Shown here piece by piece: positions 1 through 11,335 of a stretch of 64,000 bases of DNA. The position numbers and the translations under genes were made by a program. The notes below the pieces were generated by a model that saw nothing but the letters and a program-made list of their open reading frames with translations, did no database searches and was not told the DNA's origin. Source of the DNA: Cupriavidus necator (GTDB lineage: Bacteria > Pseudomonadota > Gammaproteobacteria > Burkholderiales > Burkholderiaceae). The number at the start of each line of letters is the position of its first letter. Within the stretch, counting starts at the first letter, position 1. The DNA lies in NCBI GenBank assembly GCA_022041995.1, contig CP074390.1:1240001-1304000 (forward strand). Reading direction: 5' to 3'.

Positions 1-583
1 CCAGCCGGTCGGCCACGCCGTCGGCGGCGCGGCGGCGCAGCGCCAGCGGTGTCAGGCCGTAGCGGGTCTTCAGCACGTCGTTGAAGCGGCGTACGCTGCC
101 GAAACCCGCCGCCAGCGCCACTTCGGTCACTGGCAGCGCGGTGTCGGCCAGCAAGCGCTTGGCCAGCAGCAGCCGCTGCGTCTGCGCGTACTCCAGCACC
201 GACACGCCGAACTGCGCATCGAACAGGCGCCGCAGGTGGCGCTCGGTCACGCCGATGCGCGCCGCCAGCGTGGCCACGCTGCCTTCGGCCATGAAGCCCT
301 CGTCGATCAGCGTGGCCGCGGCCTGCGCCAGCCGGCCTGAAATATCGGCCAGCCCGTGACCGGGCGCCAGCTCCGGACGGCAGCGCAGGCAGGGGCGGAA
401 GCCATGCTTTTCCGCCGCCGCGGCGCTCTCGTAGAAGGTGCAGTTTTCGCGCTTGGGCGTGCGTACTGCGCACACCGGCCGGCAGTACACGCCCGTCGAC
501 GACACACCCACGAAGAAGCGTCCGTCGAAGCGGCGGTCATGCGAAGCCACGGCCTTGTAGCAGGTATCGGGATCGAGGTGCAT
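1..583 (-). CDS. Ada-type methylphosphotriester/AraC protein, probably Ada-AlkA fusion (partial, C-terminus off the left edge)
   Basis: Read leftward from an ATG at 583 this frame stays open to the window edge (about 194 residues). The N-terminus carries the Ada zinc/methyl-acceptor cysteines C34, C38, C65 and C68, with the same spacing (4, 27, 3) as C38, C42, C69 and C72 of E. coli Ada, in the context YCRPVC...RPCLRCRPE. An AraC-type helix-turn-helix region follows (residues about 80-185, including GVTERHLRRLF). The family repairs methylphosphotriesters by transferring methyl groups to the first cysteine cluster and then activates alkylation-response genes. Relatives with this N-terminus in Burkholderiales usually continue into an AlkA 3-methyladenine glycosylase domain, which would lie outside the window; that part is inference. 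Confidence 0.85.
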   Translation of the reverse strand, partial: MHLDPDTCYKAVASHDRRFDGRFFVGVSSTGVYCRPVCAVRTPKRENCTFYESAAAAEKHGFRPCLRCRPELAPGHGLADISGRLAQAAATLIDEGFMAEGSVATLAARIGVTERHLRRLFDAQFGVSVLEYAQTQRLLLAKRLLADTALPVTEVALAAGFGSVRRFNDVLKTRYGLTPLALRRRAADGVADRL

Positions 584-746
584 GACGGCATGCTACCGCT
601 ACCTGCAAGTGCTTACCGGCTGGATTCGGACATTTCCCTCTGGCGCGCAGGCGTGGGCTGCGGCACAGTTCCTGGCAGGGGCGGCGGCTAGAATGCGCTT
701 CGTGCCTCACCCACCAACCCACTGCCACCGCCCGCCCGGAGACGCC

Positions 747-830
747 ATGCGCCGCACTGCCCTGCACCTGTCCTTGCTTGCTTCGCTTGCCTGCGCGCCG
801 GCGTTGGCACAGCCGGTGCAGACCGCCCCG
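747..830 (+). pseudogene. Signal-peptide leader of the M16 peptidase, in a different frame from the body
   Basis: An ATG at 747 with a CGGAGA ribosome-binding site 6 bases upstream opens MRRTALHLSLLASLACAPA, then LAQPVQ, a typical Sec signal peptide with an ALA-Q cleavage site. Its frame differs from that of the peptidase body starting near 857. One extra C in the run of four C at 826-829 would join the two frames into a continuous ...QPVQTAPAATPARAAQVASVEG, a natural mature N-terminus. The sequence therefore shows a one-base loss, real or a base-calling error. Confidence 0.65.
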
Positions 831-856
831 CGGCGACGCCTGCCAGGGCCGCGCAG

Positions 857-3592
<2,736 letters not shown>

Positions 3593-3723
3593 CATACGCG
3601 GGAAACAATATTCGGCTGCACTGGCGAAAGGCCGCAGACGCGGCCAGCGCAACATCGCAGCGGCAAGGCGGGGAGCGGTCGGCAGGCGTCCCGTGCAAGC
3701 CCCTTGCCGCGACCCCGGGTTGA

Positions 3724-3739
3724 CTGTATATTCGTACAG
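3724..3739. promoter_or_regulatory. LexA (SOS) box
   Basis: CTGTATATTCGTACAG is a perfect CTG-N10-CAG LexA site with an A/T-rich core, 24 bases before the ATG at 3764. It overlaps a plausible promoter: TTGACT at 3720-3725 and TATAAG at 3750-3755 or 3740-3745. A repressor bound here would block transcription of the next gene until DNA damage. Confidence 0.8.
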
Positions 3740-3763
3740 TATAAGTCGATATAAGAGGTGTGG

Positions 3764-4138
3764 ATGTCAATCGTGCGAGCTGGCAGCAAGGCAGAAGCGC
3801 TCAGGCTTCTGGCCTCGGAAGGCGTGCTGGCGCTTGAGCTGGACTACGAGACAGGATGGCAGGATGCCGTCGAACTCGGCAGGCTCGGAGAAAAGCGCGG
3901 TATCAAGGTGCAATATCGCGGACAAGAAAGCATCGCCGTCCGTTCCCGCGAAGCCCTGATCGAAGGGCTGGCCAAACCCAAGGCCACGTTCCGTCAACGC
4001 AATCTCTATTGCCAGTTCGATCTCGGCACGCTGGCGGACCATGAACTGCTCGACCTCGAGGCCAAGGCCACGCGGCTCGGGGACTATATCCTCGCCGGCC
4101 ACCTGCTGCGCGATGTCGATGGCGTGTGGCCGCAATAA
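3764..4138 (+). CDS. Hypothetical protein, 124 aa, likely SOS-induced
   Basis: I do not recognise the family. The start is ATG 3764 (MSIVRAGSKAEALRLL), two codons into the longest frame, with AAGAGG about 6 bases upstream. The protein is soluble, charged and without cysteine. It has an N-terminal alpha-rich segment, a central beta-looking part (KRGIKVQYRGQESIAV) and a C-terminal helix-rich tail ending DVDGVWPQ. No signal peptide or membrane segment is seen. The LexA box immediately upstream is the only functional clue and suggests a role in the DNA-damage response. It is a single-gene unit, with a tail-to-tail neighbour on the minus strand. Confidence 0.75.
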   Translation: MSIVRAGSKAEALRLLASEGVLALELDYETGWQDAVELGRLGEKRGIKVQYRGQESIAVRSREALIEGLAKPKATFRQRNLYCQFDLGTLADHELLDLEAKATRLGDYILAGHLLRDVDGVWPQ

Positions 4139-4180
4139 GCCGCTTGCGCGCACGTCAGACCGCTAGAAGAGAAAGAGAAA

Positions 4181-4201
4181 AAGCCGCCATGCAGGCGGCT
4201 T
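4181..4201 (-). terminator. Rho-independent terminator of the minus-strand gene at 4246
   Basis: AAGCCGCC and GGCGGCTT form an 8-bp stem with a 5-base loop. On the minus strand the stem is followed by T5 and a long TC-rich tract (complement of 4166-4180). Confidence 0.8.
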
Positions 4202-4245
4202 CCGTCAGATTGCGCTGAGCACTTTCTTCGTGCCCGATGCCCCGG

Positions 4246-4821
4246 TCAATGCCACACCCGCGTGGCGTTGGCCCAGCGCGCCGCGCACGACGACTGCGCC
4301 ACGGCCGCGCCGATCGTTTCGTCGGCGGCCTGCGCCACCGGCACCGCCGCGGCGGTATCCAGCGCCGCACGCCACAGCACCGCCGACACCAGCGTCTTGC
4401 ATTGCCGCCGTTCGCCATGCGCAAGCGCCAGCAGCCGCTCATAGCCGTCCAGCACGATCAGCCGGTCGCCGCGGCGCGGATGCAGCGACAGCGTGTAGAG
4501 GTGGTCAAACTCGCATTGCAGGCGGCCGCCGCTGACCGCGACCACGATTGCACCCGGCAACGCAATGCCGCTGGCCTGGACCTCGCCACGCAAGCGCGCC
4601 AGGTGCGCGTGCGCGCGTGGATCGCAGGTGCCGCCCACGCCGCTCGCCATCTCTGCCGGCAGCGCGCTGAGCGCCATCAGCTCGGCCGGCGACACCGCCA
4701 GCGTATAGGCCTGCAGCGTGGGACGATAAGTCGCCACCACGGCGCGCAGCCGGTGCGGCGCATCGCCATCATGCCCTGCCTGCAGCGGGCTGTCCGGCCC
4801 GCGTAACTGCATCGTGTTCAT
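4246..4821 (-). CDS. Hypothetical protein, 191 aa
   Basis: The start is ATG 4821 (MNTMQLRG), chosen because AGGAG lies 6 bases upstream; an in-frame ATG ten codons earlier has no such site. The family is not recognised. The protein is soluble with no signal peptide. It contains an even alternation of hydrophobic strands (AIVVAVSGGRLQCEF, GDRLIVLDGYERLLAL) and two cysteines near the C-terminus. A terminator follows at 4181-4201. It lies 32 bases downstream of the acyl-CoA dehydrogenase on the same strand and could share its transcript. Confidence 0.7.
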   Translation of the reverse strand: MNTMQLRGPDSPLQAGHDGDAPHRLRAVVATYRPTLQAYTLAVSPAELMALSALPAEMASGVGGTCDPRAHAHLARLRGEVQASGIALPGAIVVAVSGGRLQCEFDHLYTLSLHPRRGDRLIVLDGYERLLALAHGERRQCKTLVSAVLWRAALDTAAAVPVAQAADETIGAAVAQSSCAARWANATRVWH

Positions 4822-4853
4822 GTCGACTCCTGCCGCCCCGGGCGGTTGCATGC

Positions 4854-6011
4854 TCAGTCGCGCAGCAGTTGCTTGGCGATGATCAACTGCTGGATCTGCG
4901 TGGTGCCTTCATACAGGCGCAGCAGGCGCACGTCGCGGTAGAAGCGCTCGGCCTTGTACTCGGCGATATAGCCGGCGCCGCCATGGATCTGCACCGCGCG
5001 GTCGGCCACGCGGCCCACCATCTCCGTACAGAACATCTTGGTGCACGAGGCCAGCATGCTGACCTCCGGATCGCTCTTGCCGGCGGGCTTGGCATCGTAG
5101 CGCTGGGCGCAGTCGCGCACCATCGACAGGCCGGCGTAGAGCTCGGCCTGGCTGTCGGCCAGCATGCCCTGGATCAGCTGGAAGTCGCCGATGGGCTTGC
5201 CGAACTGCTTGCGCTCCCTGGCGTAGGCCACCGCGTCGGTGATCAGGCGATGCGCCATGCCGCAGGCCAGCGCCGAGATATGCAGGCGGCCGCGGTCCAG
5301 CACCTTCATCGCGGTCTTGAAGCCCACGCCCGGCACGCCGCCGATGATATTGGCGGCCGGCACGCGCACGTTCTCAAGCACCACGTCGCAGGTCTTGGTG
5401 CCGCGCTGGCCCATCTTCTTGTCCGGCTTGCCCAGCGAGATGCCCGGGGTGTCGGCCGGCACGATGAAGGACGAGATGCCCGCAGCGCCCGCACCGCCGG
5501 TGCGCGCCATCAGCGTGAAGGCGCCGGCGCGCGGCGCGTTGGTAATGAAGCGCTTGGTGCCGTTGATGACATAGTGGTCGCCATCCAGCTCCGCCCTGGT
5601 CTGCAGCGAGGCCGCGTCGGAACCCGCATTGGGCTCGGTCAGCGCGAACGAGATGATCAGCTCGCCGCTGGCGATGCGCGGCAGGTACTGCTGCTTCTGT
5701 TCCTCGGTGCCATCCATCAGGATGCCCTGCGAGCCGATGCCGACGTTGGTGCCGAACACCGAGCGGAAGGCAAAGGCGGTATGGCCCAGGTCGTAGACCA
5801 CATCGCATTCCTGCGACATCGACAGGCCGATGCCGCCGTAGTTCTCGGGGATGGAGATGCCGAACAGGCCCATCTCCTTCATGTCCGCGACGATCTCGGC
5901 GGGCACGTCGTCGGTTTCCTCCAGCGTGTCTTCGGCGGGCTTCAGGCGTTCATCGATGAAGCGCTGCACCGAGGCGCGCAGCAGGGCAAAGGATTCTTGG
6001 TCAAGGGCCAT
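4854..6011 (-). CDS. Acyl-CoA dehydrogenase
   Basis: A 385-residue flavoprotein of the acyl-CoA dehydrogenase family: N-terminal alpha domain, middle beta domain with the ALTEPNAGSDAA signature, and C-terminal domain with RDVRLLRLYEGTTQIQQ, which carries the usual catalytic glutamate of short- and branched-chain members. It would oxidise an acyl-CoA to the 2-enoyl-CoA and pass electrons to ETF; the chain-length preference cannot be read from sequence. The start at 6011 (MALDQESF) has GGAG 8 bases upstream and is preferred over an ATG six codons earlier. Confidence 0.93.
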   Translation of the reverse strand: MALDQESFALLRASVQRFIDERLKPAEDTLEETDDVPAEIVADMKEMGLFGISIPENYGGIGLSMSQECDVVYDLGHTAFAFRSVFGTNVGIGSQGILMDGTEEQKQQYLPRIASGELIISFALTEPNAGSDAASLQTRAELDGDHYVINGTKRFITNAPRAGAFTLMARTGGAGAAGISSFIVPADTPGISLGKPDKKMGQRGTKTCDVVLENVRVPAANIIGGVPGVGFKTAMKVLDRGRLHISALACGMAHRLITDAVAYARERKQFGKPIGDFQLIQGMLADSQAELYAGLSMVRDCAQRYDAKPAGKSDPEVSMLASCTKMFCTEMVGRVADRAVQIHGGAGYIAEYKAERFYRDVRLLRLYEGTTQIQQLIIAKQLLRD

Positions 6012-6134
6012 GGTGATTCTCCGGGTCAAGCCAGTGCGTCAGTCTGGCCGCCTATGGTACGCCGGTCGCTGGATTTGACAATCCACTTAAACTTGGACAG
6101 AAACGTCAATATAATTTGACAATTGCAGCGGACC

Positions 6135-7922
6135 TCAATCCCATGTGGCGGATAACAGGCCCGCCACGCCGATGGCCAGCGCCGCCAGCGCATCGCCCGC
6201 GATCAGGCCACCACCGACCAGCGATGCGGTGCTCATGTCCCGCGGCAAACCCCGGACCGGCCTTGCGGGCCCGGCCGCGGCAGCGGCCACGCTCGCCACC
6301 ACGCCGCCGGCCGCCATCCACCCCGCCGCCGCCAGGTTGACAAAGCCACCGAATGACGACGCATAGGGCGAGGGCAGGATCACCGCATCGAGCAGGAAAT
6401 CCGCCATCCGCCCGCGCCGGCTGGCTTGTGCAAAGCGCTGCCACGCCGGCCGGCCGAGGATGGCCTTGCGCAATACCGCGGTGACAAGGCCGAGCGCCAG
6501 ACCCGTTGCCACCGCCACATGCTGGCCGGCGCGGCTTTGCGCCAGCCCGTGCAGCACGCCCACGATCTTATAGGTCATGGCCGAGGTCCAGCGCGCCGGC
6601 TGCTGATCGGCCGGCAGGCTGGTCTGGTCCAGCGCCAGCACCGGGTAGGCATGCATGAACAGCCGCGCCATCGCCACCGCAACCAGCGCACCCACGACGA
6701 TGCCCGCCACCTGGTAGCCGAACTGCACCATGCGGTCGCTGCCCAGGCGCCAGCCGGTGGAGCGGTCCTGCTGCATGTCGCTCGCCTCGGCCGTGGCCAC
6801 CAGCAAGACCGTGGCGGCGATCAGCCCGACATGGGGCGTGCGCAGCCCGGCAGCGGCCATCAGGATCACGGACAGCACGAAGGCGGACGAGATCGGGTTC
6901 TGGTCGACCATGCCGACCGAGATACCGTTGACCAGCGCAAATACCAGCACCAGCAGCACCGCCATCAGCTGGAAGCCCAGCGGCTGGCCGAACCAGGCCA
7001 CGCCCGCCGCCACCGTGGCCGCGCCCCACAGCAGCGCCCAGGCCGCCACCCAGCCCATGCCCGGCCCGCGCCGCGGCGCAGGGTGCCGCGGTTTCCGGCC
7101 CGCACGCCACTGCCGGCACGCCTGCGCCAGCAGCAACGCCACATCGACGGCGGCCGCCCCCATGATCATGCCCAGCGCCACCAGGAAGGTGGCCTTGCGA
7201 TAGGGCTCGCCAGGCGCCATCCAGCCCGCGGCGACAAACCACGGAGTCATGGCCCAGCCCGCCAGCCCGCCCACCAGCGCGGCAATGCCCACGCGCGCGC
7301 CGACAATCATCCCGGCGCCGAAGGTCGCGGCCGACAGGTCCAGCGCCGCCAGCCACGGCGCGCGCGCCGAGCCCAGGCCGCAGCCCAGGCCCAGGGCCAT
7401 GCCGCCCCCGAGCCGGGCCACCGAACGCCGCAGCAGCGCCGGATCGGTCAGCGCGCGCAGGATATTGGCCACCGCCAGTCCCGACGGAAAGGTCAGCTGC
7501 ATCCGGTCCACCAGCAATGGCGTGTACAGCATGCCCACGCCCACCCCGAACATGCCGATGCACAGCATGTACAGCACCAGCTGCCACAGCGGCGGCTGCG
7601 CCATGCCCAGCCAGGCCATCGCCTGCAGCACCACGGCCATGCCGCCCATGCCCGCCACCGACGCCGCCGCGGTCTGGATGTAGTTGGCGCCGTGGCGCCC
7701 GGGCGCGCCATAGCCCGCCGTCACCACCGAGCCGAGGATGCCCGCCAGCACCTGCCCGCCCACAAAGAAGCCCAGCGAGAAATTCATATACGCGGCAGCG
7801 ATGCCGCCCAGCGGCCCCAGCACCAGCATGCCTGCCGCGCCCAGCAGCACGTGGTACTGCCAGCTGCCTGGCGAGGGCAGCCAGGTGGCGCGGGGTGCGG
7901 CATCGGTCGGGAGCGTGGGCAT
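6135..7922 (-). CDS. OPT family oligopeptide/metal-chelate transporter
   Basis: A polytopic membrane protein of 595 residues with about 14-16 hydrophobic segments rich in Gly and Ala. It matches the OPT family by its pattern of early GGxxAAYMNFSLGFFVGGQ and later MxLTFPSGLAVANILRALTDP motifs. Members import oligopeptides or metal-peptide chelates by proton coupling. The start at 7922 (MPTLPTDA) follows the hydrophobic-domain boundary; the upstream extension to 8144 is low-complexity, crosses the divergent promoter region and is not used. It is divergent from the hydroxylase at 8121. Confidence 0.85.
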   Translation of the reverse strand: MPTLPTDAAPRATWLPSPGSWQYHVLLGAAGMLVLGPLGGIAAAYMNFSLGFFVGGQVLAGILGSVVTAGYGAPGRHGANYIQTAAASVAGMGGMAVVLQAMAWLGMAQPPLWQLVLYMLCIGMFGVGVGMLYTPLLVDRMQLTFPSGLAVANILRALTDPALLRRSVARLGGGMALGLGCGLGSARAPWLAALDLSAATFGAGMIVGARVGIAALVGGLAGWAMTPWFVAAGWMAPGEPYRKATFLVALGMIMGAAAVDVALLLAQACRQWRAGRKPRHPAPRRGPGMGWVAAWALLWGAATVAAGVAWFGQPLGFQLMAVLLVLVFALVNGISVGMVDQNPISSAFVLSVILMAAAGLRTPHVGLIAATVLLVATAEASDMQQDRSTGWRLGSDRMVQFGYQVAGIVVGALVAVAMARLFMHAYPVLALDQTSLPADQQPARWTSAMTYKIVGVLHGLAQSRAGQHVAVATGLALGLVTAVLRKAILGRPAWQRFAQASRRGRMADFLLDAVILPSPYASSFGGFVNLAAAGWMAAGGVVASVAAAAAGPARPVRGLPRDMSTASLVGGGLIAGDALAALAIGVAGLLSATWD

Positions 7923-8076
7923 GGCGCAGCGAACGGGTTGGGCAGTGTGTGTGCCTCTTGCGAAGCATAAGCCAAGGACGCCCAGGGGCGATGTGCGGCT
8001 TGTCTCCAACTTTCGCCGCACGGCCGATGTCCGGCCCGGGTTAACACTAGTTTCGCACGCAACCATCTGGTCGATA

Positions 8077-8094
8077 TAGTTGCGCCCACAACTA
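8077..8094. promoter_or_regulatory. Probable MarR-family operator
   Basis: TAGTTG and CAACTA are perfect 6-bp inverted half-sites separated by six bases, ending 26 bases before the ATG at 8121. TAGTTG-N-CAACTA palindromes are typical of MarR-type aromatic-catabolism regulators. A weaker copy of the half-site pattern lies at about 8048-8062. The operon it precedes ends in a marR gene, which points to autoregulation. Confidence 0.6.
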
Positions 8095-8120
8095 CATCGC
8101 AGAGACACCACAGCCCCGCC

Positions 8121-9803
8121 ATGCCAGACTCCACTGCACCCCACGCGGCCGTGCCGCCGGCACCCCCGCCCTCATCATCGCGCCCATGGCCGCAGCGCGT
8201 GCCGGTACTGATTGCCGGCGGCGGCCCGGTCGGCCTGACGCTGGCCGCGCTGCTGGCGCGCCAGGGCATTGCCTCGCTGGTGGTGGAAGCCGACGACGGC
8301 TACTGCGCCGGCAGCCGGGCCATCTGTATGGCGCGGCGTTCCCTGGAAATCCTCGGCTGGGTGGGCGCGGACCGCTCCACCGTCGACACCGGCCTGCCGT
8401 GGGTGGGCGGGCGTAGCTACTACCGCGATGCCGAGGTGCTGCATTTCCGCATGCCTAGCGAGCCCGGCGAGCGCTTCGCGCCGATGGTCAATATCCAGCA
8501 GTACTACCTGGAGGCCTTCGCCCACGACGCCGCGCTGCGCGGCGCCGCACCGGCGGATGTGCGCTTCGGCGCGCGCGTGCAGGCAGTGCGCCAGCACGGC
8601 AGCGGCGTCGTGGCCGAGATCCAGACCGGCGCAGGCGTGGTGCAGGTCGACGCGCAATGGCTGGTGGCCTGCGACGGCGGGCGCAGCACCGTGCGCGAGC
8701 AACTGGGCCTGCGCATGGAAGGCACCCAGTACGAAGGCCGCTACGTGATCGTCGATATCGTGCAGAAGACGCGGCGCGAGGTGGAGCGGCTGGCCTGGTT
8801 CGACCCGCCCTCCAACCCCGGATCGACCATCCTGATGCACCGCCAGCCTGACGACGTCTGGCGCATCGACTACCAGATCCGCGACGACGAAGACCCCGAC
8901 GAAGCCGTCAAGCCGGAAAACGTGCTGCCGCGCGTGCAGAGCCACCTCGACATGATCGGCGAAACCGCGCCGTGGCGGCCGCTGTGGATCTCCATCTACA
9001 ACGCCAAGTGCCTGACCTTGCAGGACTACCGCCACGGCCGCGTGCTGTTCGCCGGCGACGCCGCGCACCTGGTGCCGATCTTTGGCGTGCGCGGGCTCAA
9101 CTCCGGGCTGGACGATGCCGGCAACCTGGCCTGGAAGCTGGCTTGGGTGCTGCGCGGCCAGGCGCCCGACAGCCTGCTCGATTCCTATTCGACCGAGCGC
9201 GTGCATGCCACGCGGCAGAACATTGCCTACGGCGCCAAGAGCACCGAGTTCATGGCACCGCCCGACTTCGCCTTCCGGCTGATGCGCGAGGCCACGCTGC
9301 GGCTGGCGCAGCACGAGCCCGCGGTGCGTTCGCTGATCAATCCGCGGCAGTCGGCGCCGATTGCCTATACGGATTCGGCGCTGAACGGTCCCAGCGATTT
9401 TGGCGACGACTGCCCTGGCGCCGCACCCGGCATGCCTGCGCCGGAAATGCGCGTGGCTGGCCCCGACGAAGTCGCACACCTCACCCAATGCTTCGGGCAA
9501 CGGTTCACGTTGCTGTACTTCAGCGATGCGCCCACGCTGCCCGAGCCGCTGGCCGCGTTCGCGCACGCGCATCCGGACGCCATGCAGGCACACGTGGTGG
9601 TCACCGGAGCCAACATGGCCGGCGCCACGGCGCTGGCCGACGTAGCAGCCCAGGCCCACGCCCGCTACGGCGCACGACCCGGCACGCTCTACCTCATCCG
9701 CCCCGATGGCTATGTACTGGCACGCTGGCGCGAACCGTCATGGGACGCCGTGCGCGCCACCCTTGCCCCCCTGATGCAAACCGGAGCCGGCCATGCAAGC
9801 TGA
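8121..9803 (+). CDS. FAD-dependent aromatic hydroxylase (PHBH / MhpA-like)
   Basis: A 560-residue group A flavoprotein monooxygenase. It has the dinucleotide motif GGGPVGLT (residues about 34-41), the DGGRSTVR motif in the middle, and the FAD-binding GDAAHLVPIFGVRGLNSG segment. A C-terminal thioredoxin-like domain is typical of MhpA-like and resorcinol-type hydroxylases. The family hydroxylates phenolic substrates with NAD(P)H and O2; the substrate is not deducible. It is the first gene of a three-gene operon overlapping by 11 bases with the small gene at 9793, and is preceded by a MarR-type operator. Confidence 0.88.
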   Translation: MPDSTAPHAAVPPAPPPSSSRPWPQRVPVLIAGGGPVGLTLAALLARQGIASLVVEADDGYCAGSRAICMARRSLEILGWVGADRSTVDTGLPWVGGRSYYRDAEVLHFRMPSEPGERFAPMVNIQQYYLEAFAHDAALRGAAPADVRFGARVQAVRQHGSGVVAEIQTGAGVVQVDAQWLVACDGGRSTVREQLGLRMEGTQYEGRYVIVDIVQKTRREVERLAWFDPPSNPGSTILMHRQPDDVWRIDYQIRDDEDPDEAVKPENVLPRVQSHLDMIGETAPWRPLWISIYNAKCLTLQDYRHGRVLFAGDAAHLVPIFGVRGLNSGLDDAGNLAWKLAWVLRGQAPDSLLDSYSTERVHATRQNIAYGAKSTEFMAPPDFAFRLMREATLRLAQHEPAVRSLINPRQSAPIAYTDSALNGPSDFGDDCPGAAPGMPAPEMRVAGPDEVAHLTQCFGQRFTLLYFSDAPTLPEPLAAFAHAHPDAMQAHVVVTGANMAGATALADVAAQAHARYGARPGTLYLIRPDGYVLARWREPSWDAVRATLAPLMQTGAGHAS

Positions 9804-10020
9804 AGACCTCGACCTCGCCTACACCCGCCTGTGCGAGGCCATGGGCCGTGCCGGCGAAGCGCGCACCCCGCTGCTACTGGCGATGGTGTGCCTGGGCCTG
9901 ATGAGCCGGCAGGACGCGCTGGCGCCGGTGCTCGCGCTGATCGACGAAGCCGAGGCGCACAGCCGGCAACAGGGAACACAAGGCTCTACAAAGCCGACGC
10001 CTGACCAGGACACGCCATGA
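9793..10020 (+). CDS. Small protein, DUF2783-like, 75 aa
   Basis: A helical acidic protein (LDLAYTRLCEAMGRAGEA...) resembling the small DUF2783 proteins that accompany flavoprotein hydroxylases; the match is from memory and tentative. It overlaps both neighbours: its ATG lies inside the end of the hydroxylase and its stop overlaps the marR start (ATGA). This implies translational coupling and a role tied to the hydroxylase, perhaps as an accessory subunit. Confidence 0.7.
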   Translation: MQAEDLDLAYTRLCEAMGRAGEARTPLLLAMVCLGLMSRQDALAPVLALIDEAEAHSRQQGTQGSTKPTPDQDTP

Positions 10021-10487
10021 AGCCACAGCCACGCCTAGACCAGTTCCTGACCTACCGCCTGCACCAGGTCAACAAGCTCAGCGACAAGGACAGCGCCGCC
10101 GCCTACCTGGAGCAATGCGGCCTGCTGCTCAGCGAGGGCCGCTGCCTGGCGGCGATCGGCGCCTTTGCGCCGCTGTCGGTCAACGAGCTCGCGCAGCGCG
10201 CCAACCTGACCAAGGGCCAGGCCAGCCGTTCGGCGCAGGCGCTGGTGGCACGCGGGCTGGTCAGCAAGGAGGCCAGCGAGGCCGACGGGCGCGGCGTGGT
10301 GCTGTCACTGACCGCACAGGGCAAGCCGCTGCACCGGCAGGCGATCGCGATGATCGCCAAGCGCAATGCGGAGATCTTCGGCTGCCTGAGCGATACCGAA
10401 CAGGCGCTGCTGGGCAGCCTGCTCGACCGGCTGGTCGCGCACGCCGGCCAGCAGGACGAAGACGGCGCCGAAGACGCCGGCGCCTGA
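10017..10487 (+). CDS. MarR family transcriptional regulator
   Basis: A 156-residue winged helix protein with the MarR core LSVNELAQRANLTKGQASRSAQALVARGLVSK and wing ADGRGVVLSLTAQGK. It is the last gene of the hydroxylase operon, with its ATG overlapping the previous stop by four bases. It is the natural candidate to bind the TAGTTG/CAACTA palindrome upstream of 8121 and to respond to the hydroxylase substrate. Confidence 0.9.
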   Translation: MKPQPRLDQFLTYRLHQVNKLSDKDSAAAYLEQCGLLLSEGRCLAAIGAFAPLSVNELAQRANLTKGQASRSAQALVARGLVSKEASEADGRGVVLSLTAQGKPLHRQAIAMIAKRNAEIFGCLSDTEQALLGSLLDRLVAHAGQQDEDGAEDAGA

Positions 10488-10491
10488 TCCT

Positions 10492-10947
10492 TCAGCGGCG
10501 CAGGTTGTCGACCTGCACGCGTGCGCCATCGCGGCGCGCGGCGTCAGCCACTTCATTGGTGACCACAGTCTGGCCGATCGGCGCCAGCGCAATGCCGGCC
10601 AGCTTCAGGTGCTGGATCGCAAACGGGATGCCGATGATGGTCACGAAATTGGCGACCGCCGCCATCACGTGGCCGATGGCCAGCCACACGCCGGCAAAGA
10701 CAAACCACAGCACATTGCCCACCAGCCCCAGCGCGCCGGTGCCGATATCGTCGCGCCCGGTCAGCTCGCGCCGGCTGATGGCCTGCTGGCCGAACGGGAA
10801 GAAGGTGAAAGTGCCGATCACGAAGCAGGCCTTGCCCCAGGGGATGCCGATGATCGAGATAAAGGCCAGCAGCCCGGCCAGCCACCAGGCCAGGCCCATC
10901 ACCAGGCCGCCAAGGATGAACCAGAGGAAGTTGCCGATTGCGCGCAT
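10492..10947 (-). CDS. YccF family inner-membrane protein
   Basis: 151 residues with three or four hydrophobic segments and two copies of the YccF repeat (IGNFLWFILGG...IIGIPWGKACF and VGNVLWFVFAG...IIGIPFAIQHLKL). Function is unknown in the family. The start at 10947 (MRAIGNFLW) matches family N-termini; the longer frame runs through an intergenic region containing an iteron. It is convergent with marR, 4 bases apart. Confidence 0.88.
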   Translation of the reverse strand: MRAIGNFLWFILGGLVMGLAWWLAGLLAFISIIGIPWGKACFVIGTFTFFPFGQQAISRRELTGRDDIGTGALGLVGNVLWFVFAGVWLAIGHVMAAVANFVTIIGIPFAIQHLKLAGIALAPIGQTVVTNEVADAARRDGARVQVDNLRR

Positions 10948-11035
10948 GCCATTCTTTCGCGAGTGAGGAAGAGAACACGCATGATACGCAATGGCGTTGT
11001 GCCGGCATGGCAGCGAGGGGGGCGTGGCAGCAAAG

Positions 11036-11051
11036 CGTACCCGTTTCTGCG
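11036..11051 (-). repeat. Distal iteron copy 1
   Basis: A perfect minus-orientation copy of the origin iteron (reads CGCAGAAACGGGTACG on the minus strand), about 23.5 kb from the array. Confidence 0.85.
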
Positions 11052-11170
11052 TGGCTCGCCGGGACCGGCAGAACGGCGCCGCCGGCCCTTCTGGAAACGC
11101 GTTCGAGCCTTGTTTATAGGCATATTCCACGCTGCAAGACCGGCCGCAAAGCCCGCTGCCGCAGGCAAAG

Positions 11171-11186
11171 CGTACCCGTTTCTGCG
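11171..11186 (-). repeat. Distal iteron copy 2
   Basis: A perfect minus-orientation copy, 135 bp from copy 1 and with the same AAAG/TG flanks. Confidence 0.85.
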
Positions 11187-11335
11187 TGCTTGCGCGCGCG
11201 CTGTCGCCTTCGGCAAGCCCGACGCCGCAGCGCTAGAATGTGACGTCTGCCCGCTATCCGCGTGACGGACACCCAGGTGCATCCAACACGCTGTCACCCT
11301 TCTCCGACTCCACCGTCTACTCCGCTGTCCCCGCC

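Larger units (their letters stand above)
10948..11335. other. Intergenic region with two iteron-type 16-mers
   Basis: This is the divergent region between yccF and the 2-hydroxyacid dehydrogenase. It holds two perfect CGTACCCGTTTCTGCG sites 135 bp apart, both preceded by AAAG and followed by TG. No gene is supported here. Confidence 0.7.

Noticed and set aside
6426..7970. 514-aa open frame antisense to the OPT transporter
   Set aside because: Low-complexity His/Arg/Gln-rich; the minus-strand transporter is clearly the gene.
8175..9659. 494-aa antisense frame to the hydroxylase
   Set aside because: No motifs; the opposite frame has FAD-binding motifs and a ribosome-bound operon context.
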